NCBI GenBank assembly: GCA_948474755.1
Contig: CAOLHI010001136.1
Coordinates: forward strand, 186,001-250,000
Direction: 5' to 3'
Source of the DNA: Ctenosaura bakeri
Lineage: Eukaryota; Chordata; Lepidosauria; Squamata; Iguanidae
DNA length: 64,000 nucleotides
Below, piece after piece: positions 44,315 to 55,976 of this stretch; the first letter of the stretch is position 1, and the number at the start of each line of letters is the position of its first letter. Both the position numbers and the translations under genes were made by a program. The notes under the pieces are model-generated. The model had not been told where the DNA came from and searched no databases. It saw only the letters and a list, made by a program, of their open reading frames with translations.

Positions 44315-46874
44315 GTGAGTACTGTAATCCGCTGCTACCTAAATGAAATGTGCACAGTGTGTTGCTAATGTGAAGGTATTGCTGGCCATTTTAAATGACA
44401 AACTCTTTTATATTTGTCTTGAAGGTATGCTTTCATGTTAAAATGTCTGTAATAAAATGTTCAGTTTTTGAGATATGTTTTATTCGGGGAATCAGATTTA
44501 TACACAAGGAGGCAATGCAGATAAAACATAACATAGTTACATGAATTCCTGTTAATGGATTAAAATTTGTCTTAAAACTCTGAATGACAGATATTAAGAT
44601 CTTAAATCTATAATAAGATGTTAAACCATGCATAAATATATTTTTGTGGCTAATTTATTGCTTTCACTTTGCTTGATGATGAGTGGTACTGGTGTGGACA
44701 AATGGTGGGTTTTCATATTTAATGCTGCACTGAGACTTTGCTGAATACTTAATGAAGACATGCATGGTTGTTAAAAAGTAGAGCTTTTTAATATTGCAGA
44801 CTGAGTCACATGTGAAGCCAAACTACAAGAATGAATCTAGTTCTCCCATCCCTCCCCACCCCTGCAGATTTTCCATGGGAAATGTATCAAGAGCATTTTC
44901 AGACAGACGGTTATTTATGTTAGCAGCTAATCAAGCCCAGAGTTTGCATGCTCCTCCTTTTATTAACCAGGTTGACAAGGTCAGAATCACCCACTTCTGT
45001 TTTAGACTGGTCGCCATTTGTTATCTGGACAAATACAAATAGTGGTTAATCTTAAATATGGTTAGTGGGAAAAGATTAACATAAAGCTAGCTTATTTTCA
45101 CTAAAGATTAATTGTGGTTTAATGTTTAGATAAAATGCTGATTTGCGCCCAGTTTAAAGCAGACGCTTCCAGTCTTTGTGTGGCCATGCCAGAAGAATGG
45201 GAGGAAGAATGACCCATTCTAGCATTATACCTGAATGTAGCCACTGTCTTTACCTGAATTCTATTCTCTGCTTTCAAGTAGATTTTTCTAATACTGCAGG
45301 CTACTGAAGAGTAAGCCCTACTGCAAGGTTGGGAAAGCCTGTTTTTATTGAGGTCCATATTGTCATGAGGTAGTCTGTCAGAGCTGGCAGGCCAGCAGTG
45401 AATGGCGATAAAGTCAGTGGTGGATGGGACAAGAGCCAAAAGTAAATGAGCCCCCCCACCATATTCTCCTGTTTTTCCAAATCTTTCTCTGCCTCCTACT
45501 TTACTACATCCTTCCTCATATACTAGGCTGCTGGAAAAGGGACATATTCTTCTTGAAAATGACTAAACTGATGAGTTTCGGAGGACTTGCAAAGTCAGGG
45601 CTTGTATAAGATCAGATTTGCAGAGTCAAGAGTTCTATGAAATCAGTCCTCAGGTCACCTGATCCATGTTGAATCTACTGAAATGTTCTCTTAGTGGGTA
45701 GCAGTCTGACAACTGAAATCACTTGTATTGTTTGGTATTGACTTTGTAATAAAAGGAAAGAAATTCAGTAAATGTATTCCTGATGTTAAACCTATTGGAT
45801 AATAATGATATCTATGCAATAAGTCTATCCGTATGTGTTTGCTCTGAAGTTATGAGTTGTTGTTTTTTGTTTTTTTGAGGATGTTTAGATCCAGGTGGAG
45901 AGTCAGGAAAGAAAAATAAGGTGGGGGCAGAGTTGGTATCAGCAATAGGCCCTGGCAGGCCTCTGATGCCAGCCCTAGTTTTGATACAGCTGATTTGGGC
46001 TCATCCATAAGCCTTTTTGAAAGCCCTGTGCTGTGGAGTCTCACAGTCTCTTAAGGGGTTTGTTGGAAGCGCTAAGCCTTACTTATTAATGTAATGTAAT
46101 GAAATCATGTTCTTTTTCAGTACATACTGCATATTCCCCAAACATTACTGAACACACAACCATGTTATGTGAGCATCTGGATTTTAATCCTTTAATAAAT
46201 ACAGTTTTAATAAAGAAAACTGAGCTATTCTGTTTCCAATAACATTGCTACTGGACTGTTAATGATAAGCTAATTACAAAACTTAGGAAACTGATGATGA
46301 TTTTTTTCCCCTGAACCTCTGATCATATGTGATGCAAGTGCTAGAAAAAAGTGTGTGTGCTGGAGAAGACGTATCAGTTGCTTGACTAATTTTTTTATTG
46401 TACTGTATTGTACTGTCAAATTGATAATGTTTCTCTTCTTCACCATTCTGTATCCGTAAAAACATGATGTTGCATAACATGTAAGGATCTGTAATTCCTG
46501 GAAAGTAATTGCTCTCTCTATGATTCATAGGATATGTTTTCCAGAATGAAGCAGTTACTGAAATCTATTATAAAGCTTTCTTATAAAAGTTGCTTACTAA
46601 ATCTTAAACCATGCTACATCTGTGATACTTAGCTAAATATGCAAGCTATGGTTTTAAAAATTATTTCAGTTTTATTGGTAGTTATCCTGTTCTCAAGTCA
46701 TAGGATGTTTCAAAACAATGAAAACTGCCTTAGGAAGTGTTTCAGGATTAATTGTATGAGGACAGCTTTTTGAATCAAAGATGTTATGAAGATACTGTTG
46801 ATACCTAACATACAAATAGTAAAAGGAAATGGAAGGGATGGGAGAATATATAGCGATGGGAGAGATCAGATCTC
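44315..46874. other. Host intron downstream of exon B
   Basis: AT-rich DNA. The frame at 45119-45439 (minus) has no recognisable domain. No repeat family supported. Confidence 0.45.
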
Positions 46875-47112
46875 TGTTGTTGTTGTTGTATGCCTTTGAG
46901 TTGTTTCTGACTTATGGTGACCTGTAGGTTTTCTTGGCAAGGGTTTTCTTGGAAAGATTGGTTGAGAGGGGGGTTACCTTTGACTTCCTCTGAGGCTGGG
47001 AGAGTGTGACTTGCCCAAGGTCACCCAGTGGATTTTCTTGGCTGAGCAGGGGTTCAGACCCTGGTCTCCAGAGTCATGGTCCAAAGCTCAAACCATTCAA
47101 CCATGCTTGATC
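46875..47112 (-). repeat. tRNA-derived CORE-type SINE (copy 5)
   Basis: The (TTG)n run at 46876-46888 is the reverse of the (CAA)n tail. GTGTGACTTGCCCAAGGTCA is the CORE block, and the head ends near 47112 with a worn tRNA-like part. Nearly complete. Confidence 0.92.
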
Positions 47113-48397
47113 TCGAGGTCTCATTTAGGTTTCTCTATTAGTGTGGTCGATTAAAACCAGTATGGAAAGTTGCACAGTACCAAAAACCTGAGAAGAACCT
47201 TGATGGATCAGGACAAAGGCCTATGCATTCCAGCATTCTGTTCCCACAGTGGCCAGGGAGATGCTCCAGCTAGAAGCCCCTGAATGCTCTTTGTTATTGA
47301 AGAAAATAGAGAAGGAAACTGTCACATTCCAAAAAAAATATCATTACAAAATTTAAGCAGTAGAGTTTTTTATTCATTTATTTTATTCATTTATATAGTA
47401 CCATCAGTGCTTTTCAAAATACAGAAGGAAAGATATCTCGCCTAAGAAGCTCGACTTCAAAAGAAAAAAAGATGAGGAAAGGAATAAGCAGGAGAGAGAG
47501 AAGTGAAGTTGATGGAAATGTAAACTAAATATGAGAAACAGTGAGTTAGCATTGTACTGATTGTAAATCAGTTGCCACATTACAAATCAATTGCCACATA
47601 ATAATTTCTTGATAATTAACTCTGAAAATAAAGTGCATCTCTTTTGACTGCGAATAAATTGTATGCTAATTTGTGGCTATACACTTACGCGTGCATCCAT
47701 GCACACACATGGATTTCCAATCCAGAATTTATGAAACTGCAGCTGGAAGTAGATTGTTTTCAGCTGTGAGATGAGTTAGGAAACCTGTTGTGTCACCATC
47801 ATTTTGGCTCTCAGAACTATTATATAATTGGATCAACTTGAATTCCGATAAACCATCCAAGTACATGGAATGAAAGATTCAGTGTGGTTAAGTCCTCAAA
47901 TTAAGCTTCCTTTAAGCTTTATGAGACAATGATTGGTTTTTATGTTTAATATCAAATCATGGCATCACAATCTAGAACACTCCCTGCACCCCACTTTTCT
48001 CTCACCAGTATAGCTGTATGCCTTGGCTTTCAATTACAATTAAACCAAGCAATCTAAGGGTGGTGGTGTGTGTTTACGTTCTTGCTATATTAGGGGGAAA
48101 AATCAGCAGATATGAGTACAGGTGGGGAAATGAACAAGCATGAAATTCATTCACCAAATTGTGATCCAGTCTGGACAGGCAGAAATACAGGCATACCTCA
48201 ATTAGAAGCCTCAAACAAAGAAGCTCCTTTTTATAAACTCTTTTACAGGAGTCCAACCCAACTCCCCATTTTCTTGTCTTCTATCTGGCTGGAAGTTTTT
48301 ATCAGCATTGTTACTGAAAGGATGATGAAGGAAGGCTGACTTTGAGTATTGAGTTATAGCAGCATGTTTGCAGTAAATTATGCAATAAAGCTTACAA
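47113..48397. other. Host intron with one repeat trace
   Basis: At 47375-47500 the text ATTTATATAGTACCATCAGT matches the dispersed repeat at 9532. Otherwise no gene or element seen. Confidence 0.4.
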
Positions 48398-49480
48398 TTG
48401 TAGAATCATAGAGCTGGAAGTGACCACAAAGGCCATCGAGTCTGATCCCCGGGCATGCAGGAATACACCATCAAAGTATTCCCAATAGAAAGCCATGCAG
48501 CTTCCATTTAAAAACCTCCAAAGGAGACTCTACCACATTACGATTAGAAAGTTATTCCTAATGTCCAAATGGAATCTCTTTTCCTGAAGATTGAATCCAT
48601 TGTTCTATGTCCTACTCTCTGGAGCAGCAGAAAAGAAGTTTGCTCCATCCTCCATATGATATCACTTCAAATATTTAACCATAACTATAATGTCACTTTC
48701 TCTTCTCCAAGCTGAATATACCCAGGTCCCTAAGCTGCTTCTCATAGTGTTTGGTTTCCAGGTCTTTACCATTTTGATTGCCCTCCTCTGGACACGTTCC
48801 AGCTTGTTAATATCCTTCCTGAACTGTGGTGCCCAGAACTGGACACAATATTCCAGGTGGGGTCTGACCAAAGCAGAATAGAGTGGTACTATCACTTTCC
48901 TTGGAACAGTATACTTCTGTTGATGCAACCCAGAATTGAATTGGCCTTTTAAGCTGCTACATCACACTGCTGACTCATGTTCAGCTTGTGGTCTCCTAAG
49001 ATCCTTTTCACATGTACTGTGGTCAATCCATCTTATATCTGTGCATTTCATTTTTTTCTGCCAAGTGTAGTAATTTACTCTTTTCCCTATTGAAATTCAT
49101 GTTGGTAATTTTGGCCCAACTGTCTAATCCATTAAAGTCGTTTTAACTTCTGATCTTGTACTCTGGGGTGTTAGTTATCCCTTCTAATTTGGTGTCGTCT
49201 GCAGATTTGATAAGAATGTCCTCTATTCCATCATCCAAATCATTGATAAAGATGTTGAATAGCACTGAGTCCAGTGACAGAACTCTATGGCATCCCATTA
49301 GTTACTTCTCTTCAGGATGAAGAAAAGCTACTGGTGAGCACCCTTTGGATTTGGTCTATCAACCAGTTACAAACTCACCTAACAGTTGCATTGTCTAGCC
49401 CACATTTTACTAGCTTGTTTGCAAAAATATCATGGGGGGCTTTGTCAAAGGCTTTACCAAAGTCAAGATATGCTATATTC
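48398..49480 (-). mobile_element. 5'-truncated CR1 LINE
   Basis: Starts at its 3' end with TAGAATCATAGAGCTGGAAG, the usual CR1 ending. It then aligns with 59934-61085, covering the end of the RT domain and the C-terminal region of ORF2 on the minus strand ([20 protein letters not shown] at about 48890-48830). Many frameshifts. The 5' end breaks in RT sequence at about 49480, normal for CR1 retrotransposition. Confidence 0.92.
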
Positions 49481-51250
49481 ACAGCATTTAAGCATATATA
49501 CAGCATAGAGCAGAGTTCTGTCAATGGAGAGAGCAAGCAAGGCAGGAGAAAGGAACTAACTTTGGGGAGTTTCTAAGAATCCTCCTATCTCTGTAGGTTA
49601 TAGTTTAAACCTTTATGTTTGGGTTTTCAGGGATTTAGCTCGAATCCTTCAACATCCTTGGAGAACTGTGCTCATTTGGATTACACTTAAAGACTACATG
49701 CTTTTAAAAAGTGGGGAGGGGAGGGAAGATAGCCCTGGTTTTTGGAAGAAGCTTGCAGATAATTCTGTTTGCTTATGCAAGGCTTTCTTGTCCTGGTTGT
49801 TTCATTTCACGTGCTTGTATTGTTGGTTTTGAAGAATAAGCTTGCTGAAAGCTGTTGAACTGCCTTTTTTGGGGGAAAAAAGTAGCAATACAGTATTATT
49901 TGTGCCTGTGGTGCGAAATTTTCTGTTATAGAAGTAATGTGCAGGAACACATATTCATTAACTATGGTATACCTGTATTGGCAATTAATCATAGCTGGGA
50001 ATCATATAGCAGCCTTAGCCAGCCTGGTCAATGGTGAAGAATAATGGGAGTTACATCTGATAGCCTCTGGGGTGTGTGTGTGCATGATTCCCAATGCTCT
50101 GGTAAGTGGCGGCAACTTAGCTCTACATGCCATTCAAGAAAGATTTTATCTCTGAAATCTACTGCTGTATAGCATTGCAGGTTGGCTGTAGAGGTATTGG
50201 AATGAATATGGATTACTTATTACCTTTTTACTGTCTTATAATACCTTACTGTTTCTAAGAATTAAACAGTACAAGTGTGTGTGCCTCATTTGGGGGAATA
50301 GTTTAGGTTGCTTTAAACTACATATATTCTTCAGTGCTTAATTTTTCTGTAGAATCTGAAGGCTGGTGAGATAGTCCCCAAAACATTGAGGGCCTCTTTT
50401 ACCATTTGGTTTTATTTAGTAGAAAATTCATTTACAAATTTTAAAAGATGTGGGGTTGCTATATTCTCAAAAGCATTTTTTGTATAGCAAATAACTTGTA
50501 TTGCAAATGGGTGGATCAGTTTCCAGTTAGCCTATATATCTGTCCACACTTCATGTTCCTGTATAAATATAGAATTGTAACACATAACACATCCTGGCAG
50601 TGCCAAGTTGTCTACCCTTTTCCATAATAGTCTGTCATAAGGGATAGTTTCCTGTCTGTCTTCCACAGGATGTGTTGGAAGCATTGCTCATACTTTTGTT
50701 AGTTTGGAGCAACAGGAATACTTCATTCACATCAGTATTTTTTTAGGCAATAGATTGGAATTAGGTTAAGGAGAAGAAGAACAAAACTTTAATTCATTTG
50801 GTACTTTTGGTTTTATTTGAACGTGTTATAGTTTATCCTGCGAAATTTCATTCAGTTGTGATATTTTCATTATGAACATGACTACTGAGAATACAAAAGA
50901 CAGCTGTGTGTAATGTCACCTGACGCAGACGGCAGCTCAGTATTCGCTCCTTGTGTTGCCAATAAATACAGGCATTTAAATACCTTGTGAGCAGATGCTC
51001 TCTGTGCCAAATGTGTGCTGTTGCCTGAACTATAAAGTCATCAAAATCCAGTGCTGCAGCCCTACAAATATTTGATACTAGTGTATATACCTGGCATTGT
51101 CTGGGATTTTATTTTCTCATAGGTAATACTTGTTAGAAAGATTTGAGATCCTGTGTTTCTAATTCCCCCAAACTGTCTAGTACTTCTAATTTTTCCCCAC
51201 ATTCCCCAATCCAGTCTGTATTCAGAGTTATTAACATACAGAGGTTGGGT
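49481..51250. other. Host intron, no feature recognised
   Basis: AT-rich DNA without supported genes or repeats. Confidence 0.45.
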
Positions 51251-51254
51251 TCCT

Positions 51255-51610
51255 GAGGGAATATATTGCCCTCCTCTTTGCTACTAGGCCTCATCTCCAT
51301 AGCAACGGCCTATTCTCTGGCTCAGAATTCTAAAGGCCCCTCCCTAAGCTGCAAACCCCAGGATTTCATAGAATCTTCACAGGCAGCTAATCATATGAGG
51401 TCTTCACCTCACACAGACAGACAAACATATAAACTTTGACTTTTGTGTAGTAGATAAAGAGTTGGATTGCAGTTGTATTTTATGGACTTCTGTTATTGGG
51501 ATTTTTAGTTGTGTAAAGTATTTAGCATTCTCTGATAGAGAGCTGTAGTGCATCATCAAACTACAAATCTTAGGATTCCATAGCATGTGCTTGCCAAAGC
51601 AGTTGAAAAC
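51255..51610. repeat. Two worn pieces of the palindromic MITE families
   Basis: AAGGCCCCTCCCTAAGCTGC and AAACCCCAGGATTTCATAGA near 51333-51371, and ACTACAAATCTTAGGATTCC near 51560-51580, match conserved blocks of MITEs elsewhere in the window. Boundaries unclear. Confidence 0.45.
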
Positions 51611-52341
51611 AGTATCGAATTCTTATAATAAATAATGTTAAAAAGTCCTTGGTCAGATTTTTCTCCAGAAGAAGCTGGTGGTTGCTGTGACATTACATAT
51701 GTTAGATGGTAAGTATGTTTTAGAATAGTGTATGAAATGACAGAAATAGAAAGTTGGATTAATTTGCAAAAGGATGATGGTTTGTGGAGAGAATATGAGT
51801 TGAAAGTGCCATAAAGATGAGGTGATAAGAGTCAGATAAATTTAGTATTTGGATGAAGTCAGCAGAGGTAAGTCTGAGTGCTTAAGAGCAGGACTGTGTG
51901 AGGGGGAATTGGGTATTTCATTAAGAGTAGCTGATTTATACTACATTTTATTTTTAATACCTTCACCCTCTTTTTTATATATACTGCAACAGGCAATACC
52001 TTAATAGATTAATTTAAAGATACAACATGACATACTATATAGAGATATAGTTGTTTTGATTCTGAGTTTTGCTTTTTGAAAAAAATGTTTATAAATGTCA
52101 GTATTGATATTTGCCATTTGGATGGAATATATATAAAAAAACTATTCCACCCAACACATGTAAAATAAAGTTGAAATAAAACAGTTCCAATTCTCAAGAA
52201 AGATTTTTTGTGTGTGTGTGGAATATACGTGAAGTAATTTCAAGGCTTAGTTAATAAGGAATTGGAATGATGAAATCATATACATTTTTATTGGATTTTA
52301 AAAACATAAATACAAATAAAGGAGGACAGAAGGAGGAAAAA
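51611..52341. other. Host intron, no feature recognised
   Basis: AT-rich DNA; a (GT)n run near 52210-52219. Confidence 0.4.
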
Positions 52342-52570
52342 GAGAGGCAGTGTGGTATAATGGTTTTGAGTGCTGGACTGGGACACTGGGAGACCTTGGG
52401 TCAGATCCCCCCTGAACAGTGGAAACCCACTGGGTGATCTTGGGCAAGTCTCATACTCTCTACCTCAGAGGAGGGCAGTAGGGCAAAACCTGTTTGAACA
52501 ATTTCTGCCAAGAAAACCCTGTGATAGGGTTTTAGTAAGTCAGAAATGACTTGAAAGTGCATAAGAACAA
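52342..52570 (+). repeat. tRNA-derived CORE-type SINE (copy 6)
   Basis: Head GAGAGGCAGTGTGGTATAAT with an A-box-like part, then GGAAACCCACTGGGTGATCT, TTGGGCAAGTCTCATACTCT, TGCCAAGAAAACCCTGTGAT and GACTTGAAAGTGCATAA. Plus orientation, near full length. Confidence 0.9.
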
Positions 52571-54955
52571 GGGAAGAAAAGAAAAGCATAAGAACAGAAA
52601 TAGAAAAAGAAAGAAAGGGGAAAAATACATGGGATATGAATGTTGGCCAGATGTGTACGTTACTAAAGATAACCATCTATCCAAAAATATTTGAGGGGGA
52701 GAGTTGATACCTGTTAAATTAATTTTCAGCAAAAATAAGGCAGAAAGATCTCCTGACTATTGAGCAGTGGATGGTGAATGTTTGTCTTTGCAGGGTTTGA
52801 ATATGATCTTTTAGGTTCAATTAAAATCATGTAAATACAACAATGCTGAATATTGGTTCCAGTACTGAAGACAACTCAGTGGGCAATCTTTAAACAATAA
52901 ATCTATAGTTTCACTAATTGTGTGATGTTATACTCTTTGATATACTACTGATAAACTCCATTGTAAGCAAGTATTTCTAGCTCCACACATTTTAGGATTG
53001 GATTATAAACTACCACTAATGCCCAGTTGAGAATTTGGCAGAGAATGCCCTTAATATTTAATTATGATCTGATTTGATAATATTAGTCCAGTTACCAGTT
53101 TGATTAATTTTCTTCTGAGCTTCAGTTTTCATGAATTTTGATAGCTTTAAGAACTGAATTTGAACTTGAGGTGTGGTTAAGAGTCAATAATGCTGCCATT
53201 CCTCTGACCTAATTAAGGCTAATAATATCTTGATTGCTAAATTCTAGCAAGCTCATATCAAGAAGATCAGAAGGGATTAACTTTATCTCTGATTACTGGA
53301 CTTGAGATAATAAAAAATACACTGTTGCTTCCTTTATTGTTTGATTTAAATTTAATGCTGTTGCCCAGTAGCAGAAAAGTAGATGTAAACCCTAGGCAGT
53401 AGGGTATATATTCATGAATCAAATATGTGTTTCTCTGTCTAATACAGCAAACTAATGTTCATCTGGATTTAGAATTTATAATAAAGTCAATCTACATAAT
53501 CTATTTGTAATCCATTTCTATGGACACTCTGTCTCAACTTTATTAGCTGCAGTTCTCTTAAAAAAACCTGATGTGCATCTTGTACTAAACCTAAAATACT
53601 GAGATACAGAGAAAAATTGTATGATTTTATATTAGCTTTTGGGACTATAATTCAATAAATATATTGATATGAACAATGATCAAAAGGGATAAAAGAAGAC
53701 ACTTCTGTGTTTTTCCCCCCTCAATGACCTCAATGTAGACAAAAGAAACGATGGCAACAAGTTTTGTAAATATACAGGAATTTGGTGAAGGTGTGACAGT
53801 GTAAATTCTTACATTATTTGCTATTTAACTTGTTGAGAAAGCTGGGGCTAGAGAATATTTGAAAAACATCTTGCTATCCTCTAGTTGTAGCAGATTAGCA
53901 CCCTTGTCATGTTCAACAAGCAGATTGGATGTGTTGGTTGGGGTGACTGAGTCTATAGTCCATGGAGGGCATTGGCCTGGGGAAGATTAACCTAAGATGT
54001 ATGGTATTTTTTTGAAAATCATTAAAGACTTCAACATTAAGAGACTGAAAACTAAGAGAAAAACTGGCGAGTATGGGAGGGGCAAATGAGATGTTGATTG
54101 TTTAAGAGATATCAATGAGACACAACTATATTTGTCTCATGTGCTTTACTTTCAATTAAAAATCAGGAGAAATGCAAATACTGTTTCATAAGTCATTTCT
54201 TTAGAGTCTTATTAAGTTGGGCACCTTGAAATAATTGGACAGCATTTTGGAAATCTGCAGGTGAGTAATGATATAAATCTGCTACATGAGAAAGAACAGA
54301 ACTTTGTAGCATCCTAACAGTAACAAATATGTTATGGCATAACTTTTCATGAACCAGCATCCAGTTTATCAGATTCATTGATTTCTTGAGCTGCCAGTAT
54401 ATATGTGTATAGTGCATGCTTCTGTGACAAAATACATATACATATACATATCATAAGCAATTGAAATGCAAAATTTGCAAATGTTAACAGTGGCCATTCA
54501 AACAAAAAAACCAGTTGTTAGGCAATAACACATATAATATTAATTTAAATTTTTTTTTCCTTGTTCAAGCACAGGCTACAGAGTATGAATCTTCTGAACA
54601 ATCTCAAAGCAGATCTGAGCTTTACAGACTTCTAGTGATCTCAGTAATTACCGAAGGGTGTGTTCCCTCCATAGTTGGCTCACAGGTCAAACTTCAGACA
54701 AGCCTCAGCAAAGACCACTTTTCAAATTCTAGTTATCTCAAATTAACTAAGATTAATTTTATTTTATGCACTGGCTCCAAATAATTTTCTGTTCCTGTCA
54801 GATGTGGCTTGGAAGAAAAGGCTATGTTTGGAAGGAAGTGATAGAAGGGCAGGGCTAGGTTGCAGACACAAGGATTAAATAAAAGTTTTACTGAAATGCT
54901 CTGCTTTGGGTTCAGGGGACACTTAAATGTTGAGACAAAGTCAAAGAGATTTATG
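52571..54955. other. Host intron, no feature recognised
   Basis: About 2.4 kb of AT-rich DNA with no exon-like segment, long frame or repeat block I can support. Confidence 0.45.
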
Positions 54956-54963
54956 TATTAGGA

Positions 54964-55382
54964 CAATGGTTCCCAAACTGTGGTGCCAAACCCTTCAAAT
55001 ATTTAAACATGTCTGTCATGTCCCCTCTTAACCTTCTCTTCTGCAGACTAAACATATAAAACTCCCTAAGCCACTTCTTATAGGGCATGGCTTCCAGACT
55101 CTTCACCATTTTGATCACCCTCCTCTGGACATGTTCCAGCTTGTCAATATCTTTCTTGAAATGAGGTGCCCAGAACTGGACACAGTATTCCATATGAGGT
55201 CTAACCAAAGCAAAATAGAATGGTACCATTACCTCCCTTGATCTAGACACCGTACTCCTATTGATGCAACCAAGAATTGTGTTGGCTTTCTTGGCTGCCA
55301 CATCATACTGCTGACTGCATCACGCTGTATCCTCATGTAGATGTAACAGGCATAAAAGTGATAAAAAGTTTGAGAACCACTG
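54964..55382. mobile_element. hAT (Charlie-like) element enclosing a CR1 fragment
   Basis: Inverted ends CAATGGTTCCCAAACTGTGG and, in reverse complement, CAGTGGTTCTCAAACTTTTT. The 8-bp target duplication is TATTAGGA/TATTAGGC (54956-54963 and 55383-55390, 7 of 8). Only about 30-60 bp at each side belong to the transposon; the rest (54993-55320) is CR1 sequence. Confidence 0.85.
54993..55320 (-). mobile_element. CR1 ORF2 fragment without its 3' end
   Basis: The minus strand encodes [40 protein letters not shown] and a Lys/Arg-rich run to MFKYLKG, matching the CR1 at 59921 at about 60240-60565. The C-terminal codons and the 3' UTR with the ATTCTATG tail are absent, although CR1 reverse transcription must begin there. 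Confidence 0.9.
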
Positions 55383-55660
55383 TATTAGGCATTAAGACTA
55401 GTTAAGTTTTTGCTACTTGGAATCTGTCTTTATGTACATTGTTTCAAAATTTCAGGGTAAACTTCAGGATAGTTAAGTTTTATTTTCACCCTGACAACAA
55501 ATCTGTGAGGAACATTTAATTCAAAATGTAGTGCTCATACAAAGGCTTAATAACTAGTAGCCTAGGGCTTGATCCTTCTTTTTCATTTTATACTAAAAAT
55601 AAACTACAATGGCAGTATGCTTGAAAAATATTAGTGGCCTAATGGGGCTATTTGAACTTT

Positions 55661-55661
55661 T

Positions 55662-55709
<48 letters not shown>
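55661..55709. repeat. (TTTA)n microsatellite
   Basis: About twelve uninterrupted TTTA units. Confidence 0.95.
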
Positions 55710-55838
55710 TTTACTTGACCATCATGAATTGCCTTATAGTTTAGTAAGCCTTTTGAAAGAAAACTTAAGAATTTCTTTTATTATTTTAATACTGCTAATT
55801 ATTTTAATTATTTAAATAAGGATAATAATAAACAGGGC

Positions 55839-55976
55839 TCTACTGGAAACCCACTGCGTGACCTCGGGGACATCACACACTCTCAGCCCCAGAAAACCCT
55901 GTGATAGGTTTGCCTTACGATAGCTGCAAGTCATAAATGACTTGAAGACACACAACAGCAATAACAACAACAACAA
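55839..55976 (+). repeat. tRNA-derived CORE-type SINE, 5'-truncated (copy 7)
   Basis: Begins within the CORE part (GGAAACCCACTGCGTGACCT), then CCCTGTGATAGGTTTGCCTT, GACTTGAAGACACACAACAG and a (CAA)n tail. The tRNA-like head is missing. Confidence 0.88.

Noticed and set aside
44794..45042. Possible additional ARHGEF3 exon after an AG acceptor at about 44800
   Set aside because: No suitable donor in phase and the translation does not resemble ARHGEF3 or NET1.
45119..45439. 106-codon minus-strand open frame
   Set aside because: Some regular Ser/His/Arg composition but no recognised family and no splice context.
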